The notes beneath the pieces are model-generated. The model did no database searches, had not been told where the DNA came from, and was given only the letters and a program-made list of their open reading frames with translations. From positions 1,984,001 to 2,048,000 of the forward strand of contig OZ017769.1 of the NCBI GenBank assembly GCA_963969345.1: a DNA stretch of 64,000 nucleotides, written 5' to 3'. Numbering within the stretch: position 1 is the first letter of the stretch; each line of letters starts with the position of its first letter. The position numbers and the translations under genes were made by a program. The stretch is from Turbatrix aceti (lineage: Eukaryota > Nematoda > Chromadorea > Rhabditida > Panagrolaimidae). Of this stretch, positions 46,373 through 56,700 are shown piece by piece.

Positions 46373-47673
46373 GATAAGTATTTGCTCGAAAAAAACGGAA
46401 CAGTTGAATACGCTTATAATATCGGTACATGCAAATTAAACAGAACAATAAAGATCAAAGACATGAATGTATGTGATGTGCTAAGCATCAATCATTAATC
46501 CCCTTAAAGATTTGGAGAGCAAGATCGTATATACCATACGACTTGGATTTAGTTTAGTATGAGTAACAGACATGTACACTCAAAAAAAAGACAATGTTGC
46601 GGCTTTTGTCAGAGCACAGGTGCCGCAAAGACAGATATTGTTCTCCCAGTAATTTCTGCGAGAACAATGAGTGACAAATATGCGCAACGGCTGCGGCGGC
46701 AGCAGCGCACGCTGCGGTATTTATTGCTGGTTGTAAAACCCTTTGCGAAAGTGTCGAATGCATTCGACATATTCACTGACAGTGAATCACTGTACAACAG
46801 GCAACAGATAAAGCACACGGGAACTTCGATAACGTCTCTTTTGTTTTGGTGCAGTGCGAAAACAGCGGGCAACAAACGACCAAAGTAAAGAAAGACCGAT
46901 GTACAAGTCATGCGACAAAAATGTGAAAAAAACTAGATCCCAGCTTTTGGCCTACAAATCAAATCAAAACGTGACTTTTTTTTGAAAACCACAAAAAATC
47001 TATGTAAAAAACTGATAAAAAGCGAAAAAAACGAATGACGAATTCAAAAAGCAATGCATAAAAAACAGAACACGAGAATGTGTTTGTTTTTTTGTCTTTT
47101 CTCACTCGATTGAGTGCATAGAAGCGAAAAAACAGCTGCGCACGCGGCTTCTTTTAGAACGATTTACTTAGCATGACGCGGCATACTTCAAAGAAGGGTG
47201 TTTTTGATCAAAGTGTTTTTTACGCCAACGTTGTAAAAGACTGCGCAGGTGTAAAAAACGCAAATTCTGGGTTTCTGGCTTTTCGAACAAAAATTTGCAA
47301 ACAGAGAAAATAAAAAAAATTAGAAAAGTAAAAAAATTAGAAAAAATATGAAAAAATATAGGACCGGAAATTTCCGGTCCGGTATAAAAAATCGGTATAA
47401 AAAATCAAATTATAAAAGGAAACGGTATAAAAAATCAAATTAGAAACGCTGAAAATCACGTGACTTCAACAGGTCGCACACTCACTCAAACTCGAGTGCA
47501 TCCGCGCGCGGTCATCGAAAAAGAAGAACAAACCCATCAGGGACCTTTTTGTTCGCATATTGTCCCCCATCAACCAAAGGCGACCACTTGTTTACAATCT
47601 TTGCCTTGTTTTCCCACTTTTCATTGCTCAAACTCCAGCCATCGTCCTATTTTTACCAATTTTGCCTTCCAAA
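46373..47673. other. Region after gap, no gene supported
   Basis: May include upstream RdRP exons on the minus strand near 46373-46560, but none could be confirmed. 47375-47450 has three CGGTATAAAAAATC units in tandem after an AATTTCCGG palindrome. Confidence 0.4.
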
Positions 47674-49366
47674 ATGTTTCTTCGAGGCCTTCAGCGCCTA
47701 CCGCTTCGCCTAGCCACAATCCAATCTCTTGCCCGGCAGCCCAGCATCGGCCGTGCCAGCGTATTCTGCCAGACTGCGGGTTTTGCAGCTTCTTCTAACG
47801 CTGAAAAGTCGTCCAGGTCAAACAAACGACAGTCTCCGGAGACAATCAACTCCGAGGAGACATTCCATGACCTTCCGGAAGTCGAGGCTCCTACCAAGAT
47901 CAGTAAGATGTGGTTTTATCCACACCACGAGAAGAAGCCGGATCCCGCGCCGACAAACGTCTATCCCCGACTCATCCTCGAGGGCGCCGAAGCCAACGCT
48001 TGGTCTCCCGAACTACTGCGGCGGGTTGTGGATCATCTCATGACGAATGGACACATGTTTCTTCTGCCATGGAGTGACAAAGACGCCGTCGGACACATTG
48101 TCAGTGCTCTACACGAATTGACGACCCAAGGTAAGGTTTTATAAAAAACGTTTACCCTTTACGTTCGCTATTGTGAGCTTTTACACTGTAATTGTAAATT
48201 TTAGTTCAAAAATGGGATTTGGGCTTCGTTTTGAGAAATGAGAACGTAAAACTTACTTTACTTTTCTTACGGTCATTTGAGATAGAAAACGTTACTTTTG
48301 AGTAAAAAGTGATCGTTTCCGCGAAGTAACAACTTTTTTTGTTACTTTTGAATTAGAAAATATTACTTGTGATACGGTAATTTGCGACAGATAATGTTAT
48401 TATTGTCTGGGAGTTCACGTTGTTTTACAGTCTTTTGTTATTTTTAGCCTAAAAAATGTTATTTTGATTATGTTTCCTTACTTTTCACATTTTTTTCTTT
48501 CAGGCGGCTTGGAAGTCCAATTTGTTGTCGACGCTTTTGTCCAGAAGCCCCAATTCTTTGCGACTTTCGCTCGGAGCAGCGACGTTGTCATCGCCACCAT
48601 CGACGTTATCTGCGACCTCGCGGGCTTCGACGTCCACGATGCTATCCGTCTCTGCGCGTCTTACACAACCGAATTCCTCGCGACGTCTCCGGAAGCCATC
48701 GAAAAGCGCGCGACGGTCTTCTTCGGTGCCGGCATCACCGCAGGTCGGCAATTTGGCCGAATTGTGCGTGCGTGCCCGGCTGTCCTCTTTGCCCGGGACG
48801 CGCCTACGATGTCAGCCGTCGTCGAGGGCTGCTCGAGTTACTTCACACGGCCCCAGCTGCGGCAGGTCCTCGAGCGGTGTCCGTCCATCGTGCTCCACAG
48901 CTTCAACGACATCGAGCAGCTCTACGAGTACGCATTCTACCACATGGGCATCGAGAGCGACGAGCTCATGACCTCGAGGCGTTGGGTGGACTTGACCCTG
49001 TCCGAGTTGATGGATCGCCACCAATTTCTCGTCAAGGCGGGAAAATATCATTTTCCAGACCCCAAGAAGCCGCAGCTCAAGCTTGTGAGTTTTTGAGGCA
49101 CAATTTTCAAGCTTTGTGGATTTGAACTTGTTTTTTTCCAGGAAAATCCGCCAGTGAGTCAGATCTTGGACTCCAACGACGATAACTTTGCCCATCAGGT
49201 AGCCGGGTTGACGCTCGAGGAATGGAAGGTTTTCCGGCAGCTCTCGGCGAAGCTCGAAGCTCAGGACGAGAAGGATCGACCGTTCGAAAGAATCAAGCCG
49301 TCTACCAGGAAGGCATTCGAGCGACGATTGAAGCGAGCGAAGATCGATGCGGATTACGTCATGTAA
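47674..49366 (+). CDS. mTERF-like mitochondrial protein
   Basis: Exons 47674-48130, 48504-49084 and 49142-49366 encode 420 residues. The first 45 residues are Arg/Ser/Gln-rich without acids, as in a matrix-targeting sequence. The middle has repeating helix pairs with the LxxxP-type pattern of mTERF motifs, for example GRIVRACPAVLFARD and RQVLERCPSIVLHSFNDI, each ending in a Pro. The C terminus is charged (STRKAFERRLKRAK). mTERF proteins bind mitochondrial nucleic acid in transcription or ribosome assembly. The call rests on these repeats; the subtype (for example MTERF3 or 4) is open. The first intron holds GTAAC-rich repeat sequence. Confidence 0.6.
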
Positions 49367-50319
49367 TCATAAATTGTTGGTTGCAGGTAAAAATATAAAT
49401 GTACATGATACTAGTTTCTTTTTTTGTGTTCAGAAATCGAAATTTTTGTTATATCACTGGAATTCGTTTGGATACCCGAGAACACTGGATAAGGGATGTT
49501 CAAATAAATGTTCGTAGGAAACTTTTTTTATTTTCAATACTTTGTTTTGTTCTTAAATTAGAAATTTAGTTTTTTCAGAATTTTTCTAATAGCCCAAAAA
49601 TGCCTTCAACTTCAAGATATGTCCGTGCCACAGATATACAAGTTTCGAGACGTAAACGTTGGCGAACGAAATCTCGACACGCTCTTCCTCTTCATCGACG
49701 GCGATTGGCTTCTCCGTTTACTCGATTTCGATGACTGGGAACAATTTTTACACTACTGTACCGGGTGTTTTGCGTCAAAATCGTGTCGCTGTTATGACTG
49801 CCTTTCTCAAACATTACTTTTCGTTTTCGCAGATTTTTAGGATAGCTTATAGTTAGGGAAATAAAAAAATGGAAAACGTTGTCAATTTTTGTGTTTAAAA
49901 CAGGGTTCACCAAACAGCGACCGCGATCAGAGGAACAGCGTACCAGAAAATCGATACAGCCGATTGGAGGACGATTCATTTATGTATAGGATTTAATTGG
50001 AAGTCCACAGACGCTGCAACGCGAACCAAATCTGCCCTGTTTTCCGCTTTACAGCATTCGTTATTGCGTTTATTGCTTTTTGCAATAATTTTCTTCTGAA
50101 AAGCTTGTTTATTGCTTATTGCAAGACACGATTTTTGTAACATTCAAAAAATCATATTCTGCTGAATCCGCAAACTTTAATGTGATGCCACGCAGCAAGC
50201 CCCATTATTACGTCATCTTTGTAAAGATTTTTTTTTGCAAATTCTGCAGAAACTGTAAACAATGCTTTGCTTTTATATACGGTGCTTATAAGTACGTTAT
50301 GTCATATGTTTTTCTCAAC
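49367..50319. other. Intergenic region, no gene assigned
   Basis: A 73-residue frame at 49622-49840 and an overlapping 44-residue Arg-rich frame from 49600 are open, but neither shows a family. 49153-49955 recurs at 62143-62945. Confidence 0.4.
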
Positions 50320-51332
50320 ATGTACTACTATCAATTCCTACTCCTTATCGGCACCGTCTCAATGTCCTCCGCTACGACAGCTGAAGGATGCCCCGACGAC
50401 AGTTGGACTTTCTATGAACACCACTCGCAGTTTGCTGACGAGAATGTAAAAAAATGTTACAAAATATATACTGACGTACAAAATGTCACTCGCTGTGGTC
50501 TGAAGGATGTTTGCCGCCAATTTAACATTGATGCCATTCCCACAACCATCAAATCGGTTGATGAGCGAACATTCCTCGGTAAATGAACACAAAAATGTTT
50601 TTTTCTAAAAAAATATTTTTAGAGGAATTCGTACCGATGCTTCGGGCAGCCATCGTTGGTGTTTACATTCCGTGTCCCAATCCTTACGACGTAAATGGAT
50701 TCATGAATGTCGACGGAAGCCCTCTTACTGTAAGCTTTGTTAGGTTTGACGGATATAGTAGTCAGTACAACGCCATGATATTACATCAGATATTTGACGA
50801 TGTTAACTTAGACATGGGGGACTATTGGGATGTTGTGTGTGCTATCGACTTACATGATTCACCTCATTGTCCCGACGACACGTATCAATACAAAACAATC
50901 AATGGCGTTGCTAAATGCTATAAAATTTATAAGACACCGATCACGATTGACCAGTGCAACGTCATTGATGCTTGCCGTTCTCTGGATCCGGATGCAACAC
51001 CGGTAACCATAACTTCGATCGAGCAGCGCGATTACCTGAGTGAGTTAAATCTGTTCACACGGTGACTTTTCCTCTTTTCAGAGACACTCGTGGATCCCAA
51101 TGATCGTACTCTCATTGGCGTCAGCATTCCGTGCGATCATCCGTGCAACGCGAATGCCTACGAAAACATCGACGGCACACAGCTCCCTGCGCCTCTGGAA
51201 GTAACCACTGACGCGTGTCCTAAACAAGTCCTTGGCATGCTGTATAATAACAAAACTAGCACCTTAGACCCGGATGATCCAGACTACACTGGATATGTTT
51301 TGTGTTCCGTACTTCCCTGGTGCTCCGTATAA
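50320..51332 (+). CDS. Secreted protein with two C-type-lectin-like repeats
   Basis: Exons 50320-50578, 50623-51039 and 51082-51332 encode 308 residues. A signal peptide (MYYYQFLLLIGTVSMSSA) is followed by two related units. Unit 1 is CPDDSWTFYEHH...KKCYKIYTDVQNVTRCGLKDVCRQF...PTTIKSVDERTFL; unit 2 is CPDDTYQYKTINGVAKCYKI...CNVIDACRSLDPDATPVTITSIEQRDYL. Each then has GV-IPC. The Cys spacing and the xxI.S..E...L pattern resemble a degenerate nematode C-type lectin domain, without a clear Ca-binding EPN/WND motif. It may act in surface recognition; this is inference. Part of it recurs at 62946-63443. Confidence 0.6.
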
Positions 51333-51683
51333 CAAATCAGCAGCATCGAAATATAATTCAAAACAACCTTTATTATTTAATAAAAAAAAAAAAAAACAAT
51401 TAATAAAAAAACATTTAGCATACAAAAAAACTCGAATAAACACAAAAATTAGCAAAATTGATAAGCCAAAACTTGCAAAAAACGCTAAATAATGGCGATT
51501 TTTTTTCAAAATGACGCCATTTAGGGGGGGGGGGGCGGGGTGCCCCCCTTGCAATGACGACCGATGACAGAAAGGGGAGGGGGTAAAAAATCCCCGATTT
51601 TGCGATGACGTAATTTCTGGACAAGCCCTTACAACCAAATTTATACAAAATCAACAAGACAACAAAAAACATTTCATTCAATA
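51333..51683. other. Intergenic region with G-rich run
   Basis: Short spacer between convergent genes. A run of 12 G followed by CGGGG lies near 51528, unusual against the AT-rich background, and is followed by C-rich sequence able to pair with it. Confidence 0.5.
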
Positions 51684-51975
51684 TCACATATACAATTTTC
51701 TTACGAACTGAAAAACAAAAATTACTTCCGATTATAACAATTTTACCACTGCTCACCTGCGCAAGCACCAAGCCAAAAGCAAAGAAAAAGCTGAAGAGGA
51801 CAGTGAATGTGAAAGCTGGGATTAGTTGTTTTGCGACCTCTAGATCGATGGGTATCGGAATTGGCGGTTTGTCCCTGCGCGCATCGTAGATGGTTTCGTC
51901 GACTTCGGCGTACGGAGCAGCAGCGCGTCGTTCTTTTACCTGTTTTTGACCGGTTGGCTTCACTACGCCGTCCAT
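51684..51975 (-). CDS. Small single-pass membrane protein
   Basis: Exons 51975-51757 and 51707-51684 (phase 0) give 80 residues. A polar N terminus (VKPTGQKQVKERRAAAPY, DARRDKPPIPIPIDLEVAK) leads to one transmembrane helix (AFTFTVLFSFFFAFGLVLAQ) and a five-residue basic end, FVRKLYM. The second exon codes only eight codons including stop. There is no signal peptide, so it is probably tail-anchored. The family is not recognised. A second, partial copy lies at 63795-64000. Confidence 0.55.
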
Positions 51976-52424
51976 CTTTATCTCGGCGTCGGTGTAACGA
52001 CTAAAAATTATTTTGTTGCTATTTTGCTACCCAAGTTATGGAAACGTTATTTTCACGACGGAAATTTGAATGCAGAAATTAAATTTTTGAACAACGCAAA
52101 GTTATTGGTCATTGAAACTTCCTCGACGCAAAAAATGACTGTTGTTTCTTCTGTCGTATTGGCGCTTGATATGAGATCAACGTCCAAAGAAATGTCAGAC
52201 ATTACATTAGAATTGTTGCATTTTTAGTGTCATAATTTCATTGTTGTTTTAATTTTTGTTTTCTATTGTTAATTGAATTGAATTGATGGCTATTGAAAAT
52301 TTCTTTGTGAAAACGGTGGGGTTTAACGATGTCTCACCACGTAACGTATTCTGTTGAGCACAATACTTAACCTTATAAGGCAATCGATTATTGTTTCGCT
52401 TGTCTATGACAAGTGTGGCATACA
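51976..52424. other. Intergenic region between divergent genes
   Basis: No supported coding sequence. Confidence 0.4.
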
Positions 52425-53513
52425 ATGCTTTGCGTTTGGCTGACAACATGGGTTTTGGCCGCCACTGCGTGTTTCGTTGCGGCAGGTAGTTTTTTTCATT
52501 TCTCCAGAAAAAACAAAATCATCTTTTATAGATTTGAAACCCTGCATCAAAAACGAGCCAATACCAGGTCAATTTGAATGCGTTTGCAATTCAACATACT
52601 GCTCGGAGTGGCCTTCTTCCGGTTCTTTCTCCCGTGATCAAGTGGCGTGGTACCAATCCACAGCTTCCGGAAAGCGCTTCGACCTCAGCTTCGCACCCAT
52701 CAGAAATACTACTGTTTTCAACTCGACAAAGGCTTACAGAGCGGTGTTTCATCCTTCACAGAAGAAACAATCCATCCTAGGATTCGGAGGTGCGTTCACC
52801 GACTCTTTCGGCATCAACCTTTTCTCTCTGTCGTCCAAGTCTCAGGAACAACTCCTGCAGGCCTATTTCGGAGCCAATGGCATAGGTTACACCATGGGAC
52901 GCGTTCCGGTTGCGAGTTGCGATATGTCGACTCACATTTACTCCTACGACGACCACAAAGGCGATTTAAAACTCGCGCACTTTGCCTTGTCTAAGGAGGA
53001 TTTTCTCTATAAAATACCCGCGATCAAACGAGCTCGTGAAATCTCGAACCACTCTCTAAAGTTGTTCTCGTCTCCCTGGTCGGCGCCTGGATGGATGAAG
53101 GCCAACGGCAAAATGATTCACTATGGATTTCTCAAGGGATCCCCCGGCGGGCCTTATTACCAGGCCTTTGCCCAGTACTACCTGAAGTTCTTCTTGGAGT
53201 ATCACAGAAATGGAGTCGACTTTTGGGGGCTTACGGTGCTTAATGAGCCCAAAGACGGCGGTTACGAATTTCAGACAATGTCGCTGACTCCCGAACTTTC
53301 CAGGTAAGACGTTCCTAAAAATCACCTGATTTTTAAATTTTTAGAGACTTTATAAAAAAGGATCTTGGACCGGCACTAAAGTCATCAAACGTCACCAATC
53401 AACTAATTCTTATGATTCACGACGATTCTCGTGGTTACGCATACAAAAGCACCAATGTCATTATCGGTGATCCGGAGGCTGCCAAATACGTCGCCGGTAC
53501 CGCTGTTCACTGG
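52425..53513 (+). pseudogene. Glucocerebrosidase (GBA-like), disrupted by a retrotransposon
   Basis: Exon 1 (52425-52485) is a signal peptide too short to show as an open frame (MLCVWLTTWVLAATACFVAA). Exons 52532-53303 and 53345-53513 follow in frame, 334 residues in all. GH30-type features are clear: FGGAFTDSFGINLFSLS, SPWSAPGWMKANG and WGLTVLNEPKDGG, which holds the acid/base Glu. The frame breaks after TAVHW at the LTR. The second catalytic Glu, which in GBA lies downstream of HW, is lost with the last third. This allele should be null. An intact family member hydrolyses glucosylceramide in lysosomes. Confidence 0.9.
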
Positions 53514-53708
53514 TGTCGAAGTTTGGCAAAGACAAAATTAATCCAAAGAAAATTTATTGTCTTTACAAAACACAAAATGATAAAGATTACGAACACGGCC
53601 GCGCGCTTAAGTAGCCGGGAGTTTCCGGCCAGATCTCCCCCCGATCCGACCGGATGTTTCCGGCTACGCGCTTCGCTGTCTCGGACAACGACGATATCAT
53701 CGTCGACA
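53514..53708 (-). repeat. 3' LTR of the BEL/Pao element (195 bp)
   Basis: Begins TGTCGAAG and ends ATCGTCGACA on the plus strand. The first 188 bases match 61755-61942 with no difference seen. The end of the envelope frame (stop at 53697) lies inside it. Confidence 0.88.
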
Positions 53709-56700
53709 CGGTTTGTGTTGACGATGACACTGCCGCCGCGCGAGAAGGACGGCGCCGATGATAAGCAAGGCCAGTAGGTTGAAGAAGAGCAGGAGCGTCG
53801 TCGACGGCGGAGCTGGGTAGTATAACGCGTTGTGGGTCGGGGCCGAACGGTCGTCCGCTACGAGGGTGCCGCGAAGCAGGAGGGGGATGATTCGTTCCCC
53901 GCAGCGGACTACGCAATTACGGGCGACTGTCGGATCGCTGGCCGCGAAGCTGATCTGCGTCTGTGGTTGCTTTGGGCCACAGGTGACCACGAATGCCTCG
54001 TGGTCACACGTTATAGCCGCCGTGACGTTTTGAGGCGCGGCGCACGTGATGTTGGTCGTAGCGTCTTGGCTGCTGCCCAGCCGACCGGTGACGTGAGACG
54101 CAGTTACTTGGCAGTCCGCTTCAACGTGATAATCGTCCAGGTGGGCTTCGTCCAGTCGTAGCTCTACTTCTATCGTGGCTTGCGCTAACCGGATGGCCGG
54201 CGCGTCGCGGACGTGGTAGAGCCAATGATTTAACCAGGCGACCGGCAGTTTGTTTGCTGCGAAGGGATTCTCCGGGTCTGGGTGGCATAGACAGTTTATC
54301 GTAGCTTCTGCAGCGTGGCAGTCGCAGTGTGGTTGAAATGATTGCCCGCGTAGTCGTATCGTCTCCACGTCGTCGATAAGAGCCCATTGTTGTTTACGGC
54401 GCGCAAGGAACAGGGTCTGCGTGGGACTAGGTGGTCCTCTCACCAGCGTCAGGGTCACGTTGTTGTGGCGTAAGGGCACGCCTTCGTGTAGTTGAAACAC
54501 ATGTGTTCCGTTTTCTCCGGGCAGTACCAGGCGTAGTTGCAGTCGCGTGTGCCACTCGTCACATCGGAACACCGTGAACGGTTCGCTGTCGTCCGTGTTG
54601 AGGGCAAACACGCGGTAGAACAAGCAGGAGGGACTGGGTAGCCCACAGCCGTTGAATGGCCATTCCGGTCCATTCATACACGCGTTGTAACCCGGAAAGA
54701 GCTTGACGTTGTCCAATTCGGGTATGACGTCGTCACTCGTGGTGCGGACGCATCGGTTCATAACGCACGAGCCTGTGAACGGACAGCGCTGAACCGTGCT
54801 GGTTGCCGTTTTGTAGGGGGTGGTCGTGAACAGTCGGCGAGGTGTGCACATCAGATTCGGCTGCTGCAGTTGGATGGACACGACCCCGCGGGTGCTGTCG
54901 TTTGTGTCTTTCAGCAAGACGCATTGAGTTTGTCCAACGTCTCGCAGTACGATGCGGGCACTGCCGGTGTGATGACAGCGCGTTATGCCGTTGCTTGTAG
55001 AGCAGGACGTTCCATAAGACGATAGAAAGCCACTGTTGCCGCATCCGCGAGCACCCTCCCCCACCAGGCCGAGCAGGGCCAGGAGGGTGAAAATGATGCG
55101 GCGTAGAGGGTACCGATTGCGCTGGCGACGACAGTGCCGAAATAGTGCGACTAGGCATTTCCACGGTAGGGTGGCGACGAGGACGACGCAGCGGAGGGCT
55201 GTGCAGACGGGGCTGCAGACGGAGAGTACGAACGCACAGGCCAAGAGGCAGAGAAGCAAGGTTGTGCCCAACAGGGCGCTGTAGCCGACGGTTTCCAGAA
55301 TAGTTGTGATAAACGTCGATGCGGGTGCCGCCAAGGCGCTGTCTAGGGGAAACGCCGTGGTTGTAGGCAACGCGGTGATACCAACAGCGGTTTGCAGAAG
55401 CGTGGCGTATGTATAGTCGCGGCGGGGAAGCGGACGTAGATCGTAGCGAGTAGAGCGGCCGGCGACGGGCGTTGCGAGTGGTGTGTTCGAGGAAGGGGGT
55501 GCCTCATCCATGTTGTCCGAAGGCTGTTCGATGAGCGGTTCCAGTACGCTTGGAGGGGTTGCCGCGACGTCCGTGTGGACCGAAAATTCGAGCGGGGCTA
55601 GCTTGGCCACTGGGCGGTGTACAACGTGGCCGGAAGCCAGTTGCACGCCGACGGACCGAATCTCGCCGTCCGTCGATTGATCCAGCGCACAGATGCGCCC
55701 CAATCGCCACTGATTGCGCGGGACGGCATCGTCGCGGATCAATACGACTTCGTCAACGATCGGCCGCCGCCCTGTTTGGCTTCGTGGCTGGCGAAGGGTG
55801 CGGTCCATGCGGTCACGGAGCTGTAGAAGGTAGCCCGCGTGGAACTCCTTCCAGAACACGTTGAGAGCATCTTCACTGGATTGCCACAAGGCAATGAGTT
55901 CTGATGCTGTGGTAGTGTCGGTGACCGTGCGAGGGAGTTCGAGGGCGATAGGTGAAGGCACCCCCATGGGCATGAGGAAGTCGATGGGCCGAAGAGGGTG
56001 ATCCTCGATCGTCGAGCCCATGACAAGTGGACGAAGGTTGACCACTTGCTCGACCTCAGTCAGCAACGTGACGAATTCGTCGAAATCGACCAGCTGTCTG
56101 CCCAGAGTCGCTTTAAGAGGGTTTTTGACGACGCCGACCAACCGTTCCCACGCGCCGCCTTGCCACGGGGCATGCGCCGTGATATGGCTCCAACGTATGC
56201 CTTTGTCAGCGCAAAAACGCTGCAAGGTGTTGGTGGCCTCAAGAGGCAGTTCTGTGACTGGCCACACCCGCTCCACCAGGCGTGCAACAAGAACGAAGGC
56301 TGTTGCGTTGTCGGATAACATAGTGGTTGGTCGGCCGCGTCGAGCGATAAAGCGACGGAATGCGGCGAGGCACGCTGCTCCTGATGACGACAGAACTGGC
56401 TCGAGGTGTACGGCGCGCGTTGTCAGGCATGTGAATAGCGCAACCCAACATTTCGAGGAGTATTGCGACGAGTTGGGTAGACGCACGTGACAGGGACCGA
56501 AGTAGTCCAGACCGGAGTGCTCAAATGGGCGCGCCTGCGTTACTCGGCTCGGTGGTAGGTCGGGCATCGGGGGTGCAGTGAATGGAGCTGCCGTTCGTCT
56601 GCGACACGGCACGCACTTCCGTAGAAGCTGATGTACCAGCCGTCGCCCTTGGGGTATCCAAAGGGTCTGGCGAAGTTCATTGTGCGTCGTGATGATGCCG

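Noticed and set aside
49619..49840. 73-residue frame after the mTERF-like gene, and the overlapping Arg-rich frame
   Set aside because: No supported start context, domain or splice signals; presence in the second copy gives no extra evidence because that copy looks identical.
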